64,000 bases of DNA from Aphelocoma coerulescens (lineage: Eukaryota > Chordata > Aves > Passeriformes > Corvidae). Location: the NCBI RefSeq assembly GCF_041296385.1, contig NC_091015.1, positions 91,806,004 through 91,870,003 of the forward strand. The letters are read 5' to 3'. A model generated the notes under the pieces. That model made no database searches and was not told where the DNA came from. It saw only the letters and a program-made list of their open reading frames with translations. The position numbers and the translations under genes are program-made. Positions 37,143 to 51,225 of the stretch are shown piece after piece. Numbering within the stretch: the first letter of the stretch is position 1; the number at the start of each line of letters is the position of its first letter.

Positions 37143-37968
37143 GATGTTGTAGATATTTTAATGACAAATTTAACTCTTTTAATTTTAAGATCCAGAGAGA
37201 TCCTTTCAGAAGACCCTTAGCATGGGGTTCGTGCTATTATGAATACTTTCTGCCAGAGATCAAGGCCTTTATAATGGCATTCTCAGAATGCTCATGCCAG
37301 TAATTGGCTTTTGAAAAAGCTAACCTGAAAATTAAAGGAGGAACTGGAGGAACTTTGTCCTCCCAGCTGTGAAAAACATGAAAAAAATCTCCGTCAGTGT
37401 TGAATGCTGCAGTTTTAGGAAGAAAAAAGTAAGTGGAAACACAACTGCATGTCAGTAGTTGAAGCAAGGCTCTATTTAGTGCACCCTGTGTCTAACATTT
37501 TCTAATGACAGTGTGCACAGCCAGGTATCCTTTGTTTGATCACAGCACAGTGGAGCAAATCAGAACCTGGGAGTCAATAAGAAAAACACCTGTACATTTA
37601 GGATGTTGCCAAGGAATTATCACCGTTGTATGTAATTCCTGTTAAGACCAGTTCTAAAAGTTTTATTCTCAGTGGAATGAAACATGTTGAAGCCAAATAA
37701 CTTTCGCAGCTTTAGCAGTTGTCAGAGAAGCTCAGAGTTGGGACACCTCTCTCTGTTGTGCTAAGGAAGTCTGTAAAAGTCTATTGAGACTGCAATAAGC
37801 ATTTATTGACATTTTCTTCTAAAACTATAGCCAGAGAAATATTATCTTTTTGAACTGTTGAGCAATTACATTAAATTGTTTGGTGATCAGCAGACACTCA
37901 GATGCCATCATGTTTTTGCTTTTTTTTCTAGTGCTGGCATCAGTTTTCCTGGTAGTAATGAATAATGA

Positions 37969-37989
37969 TTTTTTTTTTTTTTTTTTTTT
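37969..37989. repeat. (T)21 homopolymer
   Basis: An uninterrupted run of 21 T. It could be the complement of a retroposed poly(A) tail, but no recognisable retrocopy adjoins it. Confidence 0.9.
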
Positions 37990-38950
37990 AAAGAAAACTC
38001 GAGTTCTTCTAAATAGCATTATGATGAACAGATGTGAACCATGTGTTTGAGATATTTTGATTGTGTAATAAATAAATTAATACTGATTATTGCCATTCTC
38101 TTAGCTTTGTGCAAGTGTTGTGTAAAGATACGTACATGTGGAGTGGTACCAAGCAGTCAGTTTGGAAACTGAGGGCAGAAGATGCCTTTGCTTTCTAAGA
38201 CATACAGGTTCTTGTTCTGGCAGATGCTCAGGGCTATTTCACCTGGAACATGTACCCGTTCCTTGTGATGTTTGCATGCACAATGGCTCGAAGGAGATGT
38301 TGGTTGCCGTGGTGGGAAAAAGGCAGGCTGCTTGTCCAGCCTACTGCATGGCCCAGCAGACTACATATAAGTAACAGCATCTCTTCTACAGCCTTGGTTG
38401 TGCAGTTGCTCATTTTTATTTCGTGAACCCACTGCACAGTTAGAATCTGCAGTTAATCTGAAGTCTGATAAATTCGTGTTTGCTTTTCTGTGTTTCCAAC
38501 TCTTCCAACTTTTCTTAGCTGATAAGTCCATGAATGTGCAAAAGGGACATGCCAAAACCTGATGCAACTCTCTTGCGTAGAGAATTAAAATGACTGCATC
38601 ATGAATAATATCAGAGGGGTGTTGTTGACTGAAATGTAGGAGAACAATATAAAAGTGAAGAGGTAGTATTACACACTGGTAGTTTTTTTGCTGTTAATTT
38701 AATGGCCATCTTCAGAAGGATCAGTATTTTATTGCTGAGCCCAGTCTAGCATGAACCTTCTAATCATGCTTTTATCTTTTAAGAGTGTTGAAACTGTTAG
38801 TTGTCACAAGATGGCCTTTAAGCAATGGAAAAGTCAGCCTGTTGCTAGAAACTAACTTAGAAAACCTAAAATATTCTTCTAATGCAAGAGGTGGTTAATT
38901 TTCAATAAATAAAGACAAAGAATTAAAATAGAAGGATAGCAGAGATTTTT

Positions 38951-38966
38951 AAACAAACAAACAAAC
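38951..38966. repeat. (AAAC)4
   Basis: Four AAAC units followed by CCCTCC. It is a short simple repeat only. Confidence 0.8.
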
Positions 38967-40558
38967 CCCTCCAAACCCCAATAAACTGTTTAGCAATTTT
39001 TTTAAATTTTTTTTTTTTTTAAGGTGACAGTGCTACATGTCTGCCCTGCCCTGATTTCAGGTTAGATTTCTTTTGGTTCCACAGTTGACTGTCTCAATTA
39101 GCTTTTTATGTGATAAAAATTGAACAGTCAAATTTAAAATTGAGAGTCAAGCGTGCAAATGGCTCCGTGACAACTTTCTGTGAGGAGCGGGTTTTCATCT
39201 TTGTCCTTGGTCTGTGCTCCTTTTCTCCACTTCACTCTGCACAGTGGCTCTGTTGTTTTTCATTGTCTGTCTTTCTGTGGCATTCAAAGCCATTATGTGT
39301 TCACAGCCCTATGCTGCTGGGCTATGACTCTTTTTAAATAATTCCCACCTAATTGATACTCAGTCACATGCGTAAAGTCCTGCAAAAAAGCTCCTGTCAG
39401 CTCAGTCCCTGCCATTAGCTGGGGAGAGAGATGCTCCTCAGTTCTCATGTGAATTTCTGAGCCATCAGGGAGGGAAGTTCGTGGCTGATGAGTTAGAGGA
39501 AATACTTTTAGCGAATTGTCTCTAGTATTTTTTTTTCTAATGAAATCGATGATAGTCAAAACCAGAAGTTCTCAGATGGTTTAAAATGAGGTATCAAGAT
39601 CTGCTGAAATTAGTGGAACTTGGCTTACTTATTAGGAGGTAAGTCTATGTTGGGTTGCCTTATGATACCCTTGAAGTTGTGGAAGACTTGCCTGAGCTTA
39701 TAGAATCCCTATGTTTTGTTGTGCTCTTGCTGAAACTGTTACACGACTGCTGTAAGTAACTGCAGCCATAGTGAACTACACCACATCTTGGCATATCCTG
39801 TGGAGGAGGTGAAATGTCACTGGCTTCATCTGTGTAAATTGTATTTGAAAGCATGAACTCAGAAGGATGTAATTAAAAGAGCAAAGAAAATCATATATAA
39901 ACTGCAAAAGCCCTTGGGCTTTCCTAAATAATTTTAAAGCATCCTCACCATATTTGTTCCCTTCTAAAGGGTCATAAGGTTAGACATTGCACTGGAAGGG
40001 TGTGTGCTTGACATACATAAAGTTTCAAACACTGATGTGTTTTGGGTTTAGTTTTAACCAAGCACAGATGCCTAAAAAGTCATTTCCAGTGAACGATTTT
40101 CTGGTGCTAGGATCTGATGAACAGCTTGCGTTCCCTAATCTACTAATTGAACAAACATATAGAAAAGAATTTAGAGCAATTTTATTTTAATATAATTGTT
40201 CCCGTGTGAGATTAATGCTACGTATTGAGTAACCCCAGCGTTAATCATATGTCCTTCTTCATGATTTTTGTTCTGCCTCAGTTCACTGTAAACCTGTAAG
40301 CTCTTGTCCAGCAATGATTTGTAATTTTCATCACAAATAACAGAGACTGTGTATTCAGACCAAAATATGAAATGTATTGAAATTGCATTTACAGAGGTGT
40401 AAAGTTTCCTTCAGCACTAGCATAAGAGTGTATATAGATTTCTCAGTCATTTTTGTCATAGGAGTTAGGCTTTAGATATGTCTTGGATCCACTTTTGAGG
40501 CGGTCAGGTTATACCTCCATTCTCCCATTACTACTCTCCTGATGTGCTGGCAATCCAT

Positions 40559-40627
40559 GGGTTTGGTTTGGTTTGGTTTTTTGGGTTTGTTGTTGTTTGA
40601 TGTTTTTTTTGTCTGTTTGTTTTTTAT
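40559..40627. repeat. (GGTTT)n and G/T-rich low-complexity tract
   Basis: About four GGTTT units, then a G/T-only run with TTG and TTTG variants. It is the strand-complement type of the AAACC tract at 25300. Confidence 0.85.
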
Positions 40628-43600
40628 GACCACTGCTTTAATTTTGTTTCAGAGATGAAATAACTACCTTGTTCGCTTTTCAACTGTAGTGTTGTAATTG
40701 CTCTGTGTACTTTGTTTCTAATAAATATTTACCACCAAAAAAAAAAGTTATTTAACTATTTTTTTAGTATACCAAAAGTGGGGTTTTTCAAGTGCCATTG
40801 CCCCTCTTAAACAAGCTTCTGCGATTGTTTTAAAGCCCATGTACACATCCAGTGCTGAATTACATAAACAATGATATCAAAATTAGCCATGTCCAAATTA
40901 GCTCTGTATTTAAATGGGAACATTATCTGGAATATGCATCTATGTACTCTCTCAGTGCTCTTTGCACAAGTTGCCTGTCTTTGAAGAGTGGTGTTTCACA
41001 CAACATTGTTCCTATGAAACTGTTATTTTCACAGTACCTTTTACTTTGACAATCTGTTATTTTCACTGCGTTTAATAGTAGTTTATTTTTAAATTAGTAT
41101 TAAGTTCTCATAATGAACCTGTGCAGCACATCATAAATAAGTTATTTCTAATATTGTAGGAGCTGCATGGCTCATACTGTAAATTTTGTACAGTGAGAAC
41201 TTGCTGTAAATCAGACACATGCTCCTTAGTTCAGTTGATGGAGTAGACCAGAACTTCATTTGCTTGGTAGCTGTAGTTCTATGCTGAAGAGCTAACAGCA
41301 CTAAGTCACAGCTTCAGAGAGGCAGGTAAGGGGAAGGCAGAAACAACAAATAAAGTCTTAAAAGGTGCTGGTGATGTTTTTCGTTTGGACATCTAGTTGA
41401 TATATGGATCCTTCCAACTAGAGAAAAAAGACTGCTTTTATTTTAACAGAGTGATAAAAATGTATAGACAGTTTCAAGAAAAGATGGAATCAGAAGGGTT
41501 TTTATAGATCCATCACATGTTGAATGAGACCCAGAGCATCTTTGCAATGTCCCTGTAGGCATCTCAGGACTGGGTTACGCTCAAATGGAATGGGCAAAGT
41601 TCATCTTTTTCCTGTGGACTGTGGCAGTACACTATGTGCTGGATTACCTGAAAACATTCCTTAAAAGTTACAGGATTTCCTTTAATGGATAAGCTCCTGT
41701 GATAACAGCTTCTTCACACTTGTATCTTTAGGCTCTCTTCTTCAGCCTATCATGACAGGATTTTTTTTTCAAATGTTGTCAGTTTATTGATGTGTTGGTG
41801 ACGACTTGCACACAGACACAATAGCATTGCTTCAGAGCACATGCATTACACATGTGAATTTATCTCTTTGCAGAAAATGTTACCTGAACTAATATTCTGG
41901 AAACAGCGGGAGTGTACTTCAAGTATAAGAAACTATATTTATAGCCTTGCCATCTGGAAAGACACAAGGCATCTCAGCCTTGTGAACGTGCTTGGTGATG
42001 TTTGAGGAAAAATAGAGGGAATAAATTTGGCTATGGCTCCTTTGTCATCCATGTTCCTGCACTGCTAACATGAAGACAGAAGTGGAGGTGTTTTATAGGA
42101 TAAGATGCTTACTGTTTTAAATAGTAGCAAAATTCGACATACTTTGGAGTGTAAGCCTTTGCTATGATTTGTAGACAAGTTACAGACCAGCCGCCTGTCG
42201 CTTGCAAGTGCTCACAAAGTGGAGGACAACCCCTTACAGTGCAACTCGAGGCCGTTTCTGTTACTACCTGGATGATCACGTTCCAGGCTAGTAAGTTGGC
42301 AGCATCTGAGCTGAAAAATCTTGACATCCCTGACTTGAGTTTGCACTTCTGTGCTTTTCTGGAGAGTAAAATCCAGAAGCAACTTGACAAGTTTGGTTAG
42401 TGTGCTAAGCAGCCGGTGTTTCTGGGAGCCAGGTGATGTTAAAATCAGATTGGGGTTGTTTAAGTGTTCATGTGCTTGAAAGTGTTTTCATGGTTGATCT
42501 CAGATGGTTGAGGAAGTCTCGGGCAGTTGGGAGGGTGTCTGTTCTGGCAGGCTGCAGGATGTCCTTACTTCCATTGGGTCTCCTGGCTCTGAGAGGTGTC
42601 TCCCGTGGCTTACGCAACTTTCAGAAACGCGGTCTTTCTTTGTCATTACTTTTTCTTTGCTTTTTTCCCCAGGAGAAATTGGTGCATTGGGAGAAAACAA
42701 GTACAACAGTGATGCCAGAAGTGCTGCACAGCTTGCTTTCTTCTCCCAAACTTTTGCTCTGTGTTCACTCCTGCCATTCTGTACTGATGTGTTATGTATG
42801 GGTCTTACTGCATTCTCGAGAAGTTCTCTGAGTTAGGGGTGTAACTTTCTTGTCTGATTTTATGTATTGAACCATTTTTAATGTTTTTCATTAGGAATTG
42901 TGTGTCTGAAAAGATAATGAAATTCTGAGTTCTTTTTGAGTTACTGAAATGGTTAGAAATTGCATATATGGCTGTGGTAAATGCAGTATTATCTATAAGT
43001 GGACTCATTTGTTCCAAAACAGGAATGCATCCATCTGAATAAGGCTTCATTTTGTCTATATATGCATGAAGATTAAAGTGGGTTTTGCATAGTCTTAATT
43101 TCCTTTTTCCAAACAAAATGGGATTTATTTGCTAGTTTATTTTAAAATTTCAGATATTATTGAATCCTACTATTAGTTAGTGACCTGCTATCAGTCACAG
43201 TTTTGCATACTTAAAATCTATGACATTATTTGACTGTCAGTGCATCTTTATGCTGCTTCCTTTTGTAGTGTGTTCAGGGGCTACTGCATGGCTTCAACTC
43301 GGAAAGTCTGGCAGTAATCTCAACTGTTTCCCTATTCTTACTTTTAGTTCTTTGGCATCTGTGTTATAATGCCTTAAAATGAAAATATGCTTGGATAAAT
43401 GTAAAGGCAGCATCCAGACACTTGTTTCTGGAAATAACTTCCTTGGGTTAGTAAGTTGTACAATAGGGGTGGCTGGGACACAGCTGCAGGATAAGTAGAT
43501 AAAGAAACTGCCTGGTTGGCTGTGACCTCCAGATAGACTCTAGATATCTATTTAGACAAACTCTAAAAGTCCTTATGATTAAACTTCTTATTGTGCCAGG

Positions 43601-44657
43601 GCCTCCTAATGTTATCTTTTAACATTTTTAAGACAGGAAAGAGACAGAACCTACATTTTAATTAGTACTGACTCTTATAAAACAGCTGTCCATAAAATCA
43701 GTGAGATTCCTATTTGGACATAGGTACATTCTCCAAGCTCTTACACAATCTACTTGTGTAGATTCCTCTCTTTTCTTCCTTTAAATGTCTTTTTTTTTAA
43801 TATTTCTGGAATGCTTTAAAAGAATAATTAGCCATTTTGTTATTGGAAGGGAGAAATCAGATGCATTTGAGGCTTGGGAACTTGGCTTGTTATGATTGAT
43901 TTTTTTGAATGGCAGAGTATGTTTATTAAATGAACCTAAACACACTCTTCCATCTAAAAATCAGTATATTTGGAAAGGAATTTGGAAAAAATTGAAATAC
44001 AAGCATTGTGAAGGGATTGAAAATGTTTCTGGGAGTGTTTGGCAGCACTGTCTTTATTGTTTCAGGATATCTTTGTATCATGACATAATTTTTTTTTAAT
44101 ATATAAAGGAATTAATGTTATTATGATTTTTGTCATTCAGCTCATACTGATTTTAGTTGAAATTTTGAAGCATGCATCAGTAAGGCACAATATAACTTTG
44201 AAAAACAGTATTTTTTTTTAGTTAGTTTGAAAACTAATTAAAAAAAAAATCAGTTTAAAAACAAAATCAGTTTGGCTCAGTTTACCAAAACATGAGTAGG
44301 ATTCAGAAACAGCTTGTTGGCTGAGCTCAACAGCAGGAGAAGCTGTAGTCGATCAGTTCTGCCCTCTTCAGCAGGTGTAATACCATTTGATGGAAATTGC
44401 AGTACATGGTTTCAGGGGACATGTGGATAATGTGTCCAGATGATAGCAACATCAACAAAGTATAGAAAAAAAACATGGGCAGATGTTTGGCTTATTCTGT
44501 CTACATGGTTACATGTACTTACATTCACTGTAATGGAGTTTATCTACTGTCATGTTGTGGTTTGCTCTCTTACAAAGAAGGATTTTATGGCAGGCTGCTA
44601 ATCTTGCAAAACAGTTCACCTGTTGCAGCAGCCATATTTTGCAGCCTTAGCTGCAGG

Positions 44658-44710
44658 TTTTTTTACCTTTTTTTCAACCTTCCCCCCCCCTCCCCCCACT
44701 CTTTCTTTCC
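44658..44710. repeat. Polypyrimidine tract with C9 and C6 runs
   Basis: A mostly pyrimidine stretch with C-runs of 9 (44682-44690) and 6 (44692-44697) bases. It is low complexity only. Confidence 0.8.
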
Positions 44711-44859
44711 AAACATATTGAAGTGCTAGGTTTGGCTACAGGGGGATGAATTGCTCTATTGTTTTGACATACAGCAGGGTATTCTTGCAGTGCGACTGGA
44801 TACTTCAGACCTTCATAGACAGAAGAAGATAAATTGCACACTTTTGAAGTGTCACCCTT

Positions 44860-44875
44860 AAAAAAAAAAAAAAAA
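44860..44875. repeat. (A)16 homopolymer
   Basis: An uninterrupted A-run followed by GAAGCC. No retroposed body was identified upstream of it. Confidence 0.85.
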
Positions 44876-47479
44876 GAAGCCTCTAGGTTTATCTGACTGA
44901 ATAACTTTTGATTTTTGTTTTCTGCTGTGTGTGACAGAAGTATAGTTAATCCTGAAATTACTGAAATAAAATGTTGACTAAACTTGATCTGTGGAATACT
45001 AAAATATATCAATAATTACTAAAAATATTTAGACAGATGATTAACTTATGAGTCATTGTTCTTCAGATCCATTTATGTATAATTAAAAGTGGTGGTGTAT
45101 CCAGCTATTCTGTAATCAGGAGATCCTGTTGGCATGAGTAGAGCATCCTGTGTCTATTATCTGCTCCTGTCTCTTTTCATTCCCACTACTAGAACTCCTT
45201 AAAATTCTAGATCAACACAGCTTGCAAATTTAAATTCAGTGCTTTGTAAGATTAATTCAAAAATGTATCAAACTATAATTTTGAAGCTGATGTGAGCATT
45301 TAAAGAAAAGGGGCTTTATCTCTTATTCATTTAATGCAGCATGAAATTAACATCTGAATCAAACAGCAAAATTTTAGTAAATAAGATGCAGCATTTATTA
45401 TGAGGCCTCATTATTCCATATGCATAGTAATATTTTCAAAGTGTAATTTTTTCTTCTTCCTAAGCTGCTCAAAATGTTTCTCCCTGTTTTTCAACAAGGC
45501 ATTGTGTGTTGGTGTTTGTAATTAGATCATTTGCATACAGTCATTGTCATTAAAAAGTTAGCATTTTTTAGTGGTTACAGTTGTCTGAGTTATCCAAAGC
45601 TTTCTCATTTAGAAGTATTTGAAATGGTAATTAAGGTCATGTAGTTTTTATGCTAACCATTATTTTCAGTGTTATTTCTCACATGACTGCTTCTCAAGCT
45701 TAAGCTTGTTTCACTGTAAATAATTTTGTAGTCTCCATTTTAGTGGGATTCTAACTGTATTTTTTTAGGGATCACTTAGTTGCAAGTTATTTATGTGAAG
45801 TACTGTATCCAGAGCCATGTGTACTCAGCTGCTGTGGAGGCACCTGTCATCCTGTCTTCCTAGGAAAGCGATAGTCCAGCATGGCACCAAACGTGCCCAA
45901 AGCAGTGGTGTGAAGAAAATTTGCTAGCAGGTACAAAACCTGTGTCACTGGATTGAGAGATGTGTCCTGTAAATTCAGGAAAGGAAAGTAAAATCCTAAA
46001 AAACCCCAAACCTATCCACTTTGGCTTACCTCCTGGAGGTTATGCTCCCCTCTGTCCAGTCCTAGCAATCCTCAAGTTACCAAACTTCTTAAAGCAGTTA
46101 GGATTGTCCATAGAGGCTGTACCTTATGAGAGTACTGAGTCTGAAAGGGCTCCCTGCCCCTCTCCTGTATGAAACGTGAGCTGGAAGAACAAAAGGTTGA
46201 AACTGTTTGCAGTGTTTGTGAAGCTGCTTAAAGAGAAGGAAACTGATTTATAAGGGTTTAATTTTCAAATTCCTCCTCTTTAAGTGGTATTACACTGTTG
46301 GAGGAGTTTGCTCTTCCAAAAAAAAGACATGAAAAGTGGTTAGAGACACTTTATATTCCGATGATGCTGTCAAAGACATCCCAAATATTGTTGTAAGGTT
46401 TCTGCCCACTTTTCATGAATGTATTCAAGGGAGGGTATGCTGTATTTCTCTCTCTCTGTTTCTCTCTTTCTGGCTTTTCTCTGCAGTGGATATGAGCCAG
46501 AGAAATGTCTTTCCTGGTCAATGCAGTCTCTTGTTTGAGGAAATGAAGTAGAGTGCATCCCATTAAATTATTTCTTTCATTCTAATTTCAGTGACTTTGC
46601 TTTTGGAAAGGATACACACTTTGCCAGCCATGTAATAAGAAAAACCAGTCTGTACTAAACAGAAATCAAGCTTTAGGAATGGGAAAGTAACACTGTAGTA
46701 AGAAAGCTTCAGTAGTGGTGAAATTTGGCTTAAAAATCCTGACTTTAGTACACTAAATATGTACTCTTCCTTTTTTAAGGAAGTGAGGATCTTGCTCTAT
46801 AAATTTTCAGCTCTTGCTAAATCAGTTTGATATCACATTTTACTTGTCACATGATTGGATAATGTAAAATACACAAGGAATAGACAACAGAACAGGTCCA
46901 GAAAGTTAAGTAGCTTTTCTTGTATTCTTGCAGTTTAGCATTGCAAATGTTTCTGGTACTTGTGTATTCCAGTCTGATGAGACTCTCCTCGAAAGGGTCT
47001 GAATCCAAGGAGCCAAACTTACTCAGCAAAGAGGCTTCTCAGGACTATATCCAGTGAAGCTTTCAGAGTAGGGAAAGTTAGTGTTTTGCATTGCACAGGC
47101 TATTTAAATTGGAGCATCTGTGAACTGAGAGGAATGAACTTTGTCAGGTAAGACAAGCTGGGCCATCTACGATCAATTCAGAAAATAAAACAATATTTTC
47201 CCCTATTGGTATAATTGGACATCCTATCCATTCCTAGCCCTCAGGCGCACTAGGAAGACGTTACACCTCTCACACTGGTCAGATGGAGAAAAATTCTAGA
47301 AAATCTCCCTTTTACAGTAGAAGTGTTCTTAGAGGGAGAGTCATTTTGATGGCACCAAAAAAAGTTGCCTAGTACAGTGTTCCTGACAACTGTCTGGTCA
47401 AATTTTTCTGCTTCTGGGATGATGTGTTTGCCTCAGTAACCTTGATAAGGTTAGTTTCAGATAGGGCTATGCCCAGTAA

Positions 47480-48190
47480 GTCCATGCACCAGTACACGCT
47501 GGGGTCAACCCAGCTGACAAGCAGCTTTGCTAAAAAGGCCCCGAGGCATCCTAGTGGACACCAAGTTGAAGATGAGCCAGAAATGTGCCCGTGTGGCAAA
47601 GAAGACAGCCAGTGTCCTTGACTGCCTTAGGAGGAAGAGTGTTGCCAGCAGGTCGAGGTAGGTGATCTTTCTCCCCTGCTCAGCACTGGTAGGGCCACAC
47701 CTCAAGCACTGGGTCCAGTTCTGGGCTTCTTAGTTCCAGACAGATATGGACATACTGGAGGACGTCCACTGAAGAGCCACCAAGATGATGAAGGGACTGG
47801 AACATCTGTCCTTTGAGGAAAGGCTGAGAGCTGAGACTGTTCAGCCTGGGATAAGGAAAGCTTGGGGAGAGAAGTCATCACTATGTACGAACACCTGAAC
47901 AGAGGGTGCAAAGAAGAGGGAGTCAGATTCTCGGACAGGATCAGAGGCAATGGACACAAACTGGAACATGGAATGTGCTGTATGAACACCGGGAGGGGCA
48001 CACTGTTACTGGGAGAGTGACTGAACACTGGAACAGGTTGCCCAGAGAGGTTGTAAGGTCTTCTCCCTTAGAGATATTCAAAAGCTACCTGGCATGGTCC
48101 TGGACAACTTGCTCAGGGTGGCGCTCTGTGAGTTGAACAGGGTGACCTCCAGAGGCCCCTGCCCATCTCTACCCTTCTGTGATCCTGTAA
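47480..48190 (+). mobile_element. CR1 LINE, ORF2 C-terminus to 3' end
   Basis: The order is typical of CR1: 'cagtacacgctggggtcaac', 'gtggacaccaagttga', 'tgagccagaaatgtgccc', 'gttcagcctgggataagg', 'gaacaggttgcccagagagg' and a CTTCTGTGATCCTGTA end at 48190. The reading frame is broken throughout and the RT catalytic region is missing. It groups with the 8070 copy by shared wording such as 'atattcaaaagc' and 'ggcaatggacacaaactgga'. It is an inactive, older copy. Confidence 0.92.
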
Positions 48191-50509
48191 AGCTGCCTGC
48201 CATGCATGGTTAGGGCGTATGTCTAGTGCTGATGCATTACATCCTGGTTTGTGAGCAGGTTGGGGGTTGGAAACAGACAGAGTAATCTTGCATCTTAGTT
48301 ATGCTGTGCAAGCAGAGATTGCAATTCCAGATTCTCATTATTTCAGGCTAGCAAGGATCATTCAGAAGTGTCACATCGCATCTCATTTCCATCTTTGAGA
48401 CGTTTGGCTGTGCAAATCATATGACTTTGACAAATAATCCCGACACATGCACAGTATTGACATGCTGAAAAATCCAGCTAAAACTTTGGTACCATGGGTT
48501 TGGTATTTCTGATCTGTGAAGTAAAAACAAAGTCCCTTTGTGCTGCTTCAGTTCATGGCAGTTACTTATCTCTACTTCCCCTCAGCCATAAGAAAGCCAG
48601 AAATCCATCTGCTGTACAGTCAGTGGGCTCTTGGAGGACAGGAGAGACAAATGCTCTCTGGCCATCGCAGATCTGCTCCCACTGACCAGCAAAACTGGGC
48701 GCTCCATCCACGCCGTCCCATGGGCTTGAACCACAGCAACTCTCACCAGACATGAAGAGAGGTTTTCAGGCTGCATGGTGCTGCCAGGGCCCTCAGTCCC
48801 TCCCAGGCTGTGCAGTCATCTTCACTCTTGTCCCTGGTTTCTCAGAATGCCTTGTTCAGGGAGGTTAGAGGGGTGATTCTCATTCCCTGCCTCCCTGACC
48901 AGTTTGGAATGACTTTCCTGTCGCTGCCATGGAAACAGTGCCTGGAGTCACAGAAGAGGAAATATGTGTGTTGTTCAGCTGCTGCCAGGTGTGGGAAGGA
49001 GAGAGCCCTCATTTTACCCAGTCCAAGTTCCCACTGGGGGAAGAGATGTCAGCTATAAGATGGGGGGCAGGGGGAAGAACAGTATGGCTCTAAACCACAA
49101 CTCAGAAACCATGTCTGGAAATTAATTTGAATTCCCCCTCTGCCATTAAATTCACTTGAAACACTGAGTTTAAAATTCTGCAGGCATGGCTTGTTTTCAC
49201 TTACTTTGCCTTTCCTTTTCAATACTGTGACATCATGAACCTTTTTCTTCTCCTGAAAAGGGAGCTGCAACTCCTCTCTGCTTGTTCTGCATTTGGGATC
49301 AGGGGCTTTAGTAATACGCATTGTATGAGACAGGTCTTGGACCTGTTATCAACACTGCTAGAAGGTTCCTAGCAGGAACCCAGTTCCACAGGGATAGATG
49401 TGGTTTCGATGGCTGTGTTTTGCTGTAATAAAGACTTGAATTTCAGATTACTTTCACAACACTGTCAATGAAATATTCTCGTTGAAGTAATGCAGCAGAT
49501 TGATTCATTCATTATTTCTACTCACTCTCTCTTCCCTCTTTTTTCTTTCCGCTGAATCAATGAAAATAACAATGATTCCTATGGCTCTTGTTTTGTAATT
49601 GTATCATAGCAGTAATTTTGATATTCCTTCTGTAAGGAACATCCCTGTAGAGATGCTTCTCTCCGCTGTAGTCTACTGACAGTCTACTGACTGTTTAGTC
49701 TACTGACTCAACAGCTTTTGGTGGCAACTGAGTAGCCTTTGAACTGAAATCTGTGCTGTAATTGTGGAAGCAGCACAATTGTCTTAGTAAGGCATGGTAA
49801 TTCTGGAGTGCAGCAAGTGTTGCTTGTGTGTTTGATCTCCCAGAGGCATAACCACAAATCCAGTCCACATATTTAATTATTCTGTTCTATTCATTGAACT
49901 ACTACTACACTACTACAATAAGTAGTAAAAATCTGGAATCTTTCTGTTTGAATGTTTGAGAACTCAATAGCAAAATCTATGTAGTGTTGTGTTGAAAGAA
50001 TAGCCTGGATTCCCAATCTGGATGTTTTATGGATGAAAATTTATTTTTCTGTAGAAAAACCTGGCACGCTATGTTTTTTGGTATCTGTTTGGTGGCAATA
50101 AATGTGTGTTTCACAACAGCCATTGTTGGTCTGATGAACTGTCTTCACTGATGACCTCAAGTTATATGCTGAGAAAAGAGTAAGAACAGGGCCATAATAT
50201 GTGATACTGTCTTCTAATAGTCAAAAGCCACCTGTTTTCAGGTTTCCATGACCCAGTGAAGTTATGGTGTACTTAGTAACCATCAAAAGCATGCCTATTA
50301 TGTAAAGAATCATCATCTTTCATTTGTTTTCAAGTCAGTAGAGTGCTTCTGGGTCAAAATTGGAGCTATTGAGAGAAATCCCATGGTGTCTGCTATGGAC
50401 CTGGATGAGGAAGAAGAGGTACATCAAGCCTTTATTTCCAAGAGGCCTCAGGCTTTGGTCCTCGAAAGGGAATTCCACCATTCTGGTACTGGGAAAACAG
50501 CACAGTGGT
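48191..50509. other. Intronic DNA, nothing named
   Basis: A moderately GC-richer patch at about 48540-49080 is open in several frames on both strands but shows no family resemblance. Three copies of AGTCTACTGAC occur at 49670-49680, 49681-49691 and 49697-49707. No exon or transposon is supported. Confidence 0.5.
49670..49707. repeat. AGTCTACTGAC, three near-tandem copies
   Basis: Three exact 11-bp copies, the first two adjacent and the third after TGTTT. This is a small local duplication. Confidence 0.9.
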
Positions 50510-51225
50510 GCATAACAATCTGGGACTTTTCCTGGGTGCGTTGAGGACAGCTTCTTCATGTGGTCATGGATGGGCCAACTAGGAGCAGTGCACTCCTGGA
50601 CTGAATGTTTACTAATAAAGACCTGTTGGAAGATAAAATGTCAACAGCAGCTGCAGAGACTGTGAGAGCATAGAGATCAAGGGCTTGAGGAACACAAGTG
50701 ATCAAATAAAGACCTGAACTTGAGAAAAGCAGATTTCAACTCAGTCAGGGAACTTCTAGGAAGGATCCAATGGGAACCTGTCTTGGAGGGCAAAGAAGCT
50801 CAGGAATGTTGGGAGATTTCCCAGTGCAGCTGCTTCTTGAAGTACAAAAGAGCAGTCTATCCCCCTAAGCAGGAAAAGGAGCAGACATAAAAAGAAATCA
50901 GCTGGAAAGGCACCAAGCTACTAAGAGAGCTCAAATGAGAAAAGGAGCACTAGAGCAGTGCAAAAGGGGACAAACTTCCAAAGCGAAATATAGAGGTACT
51001 GCTTCAGTGTGCAGAGATGCAATTAGGAAGGCAAAGGATCAGCTGGAACTCAAAGTAGCAAGAGATAATAAGAATTTCTACAAGTATGTTAGTAAGTAGA
51101 AGTACAAGAAAGATGTAGCTCTGCTGCTGATTAGGACCAGCGAGTTCATAAAAAATGGCACAGGAATGGCTGAGGCTCTCGGCCTCTCTTCTAGTTAATG
51201 TCAGGCCCCAAAACTCTGTGTCAAG
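50510..51225 (+). mobile_element. CR1-like LINE, internal endonuclease/linker fragment
   Basis: Wording matches the end of the CR1 endonuclease domain ('gggccaactaggagcagtgc', then 'gtttactaataaagacctg', the PTR..LLD..LTNK region). It continues into the endonuclease-RT linker ('ttcaactcagtcagggaact', 'aagaatttctacaagtatgt', the NKKxFYKYV..KxK region). The RT, C-terminus and 3' UTR are absent. No single long frame remains. CR1 copies normally keep the 3' end, so this internal piece implies later deletion or rearrangement. Boundaries are approximate. Confidence 0.7.

Larger units (their letters stand above)
34450..47479. other. Intronic DNA, 13 kb without transposon or exon
   Basis: A long AT-rich stretch with no CR1 copy and no supported exon, unusually free of repeats for this window. 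It contains only low-complexity tracts, listed separately: a C/T tract at 37092, (T)21 at 37969, (AAAC)4 at 38951, GGTTT-rich sequence at 40559, C-runs near 44680 and (A)16 at 44860. A 14-bp palindrome (CAAGCTTAAGCTTG, 45695-45708) was also noted. The absence of repeats next to the CpG island might reflect regulatory constraint, but conservation cannot be judged from one genome. Confidence 0.5.

Noticed and set aside
42109..42836. Overlapping 78-132 codon frames on both strands
   Set aside because: No recognised family; both strands are open, which is typical of shadow frames in balanced-composition DNA.
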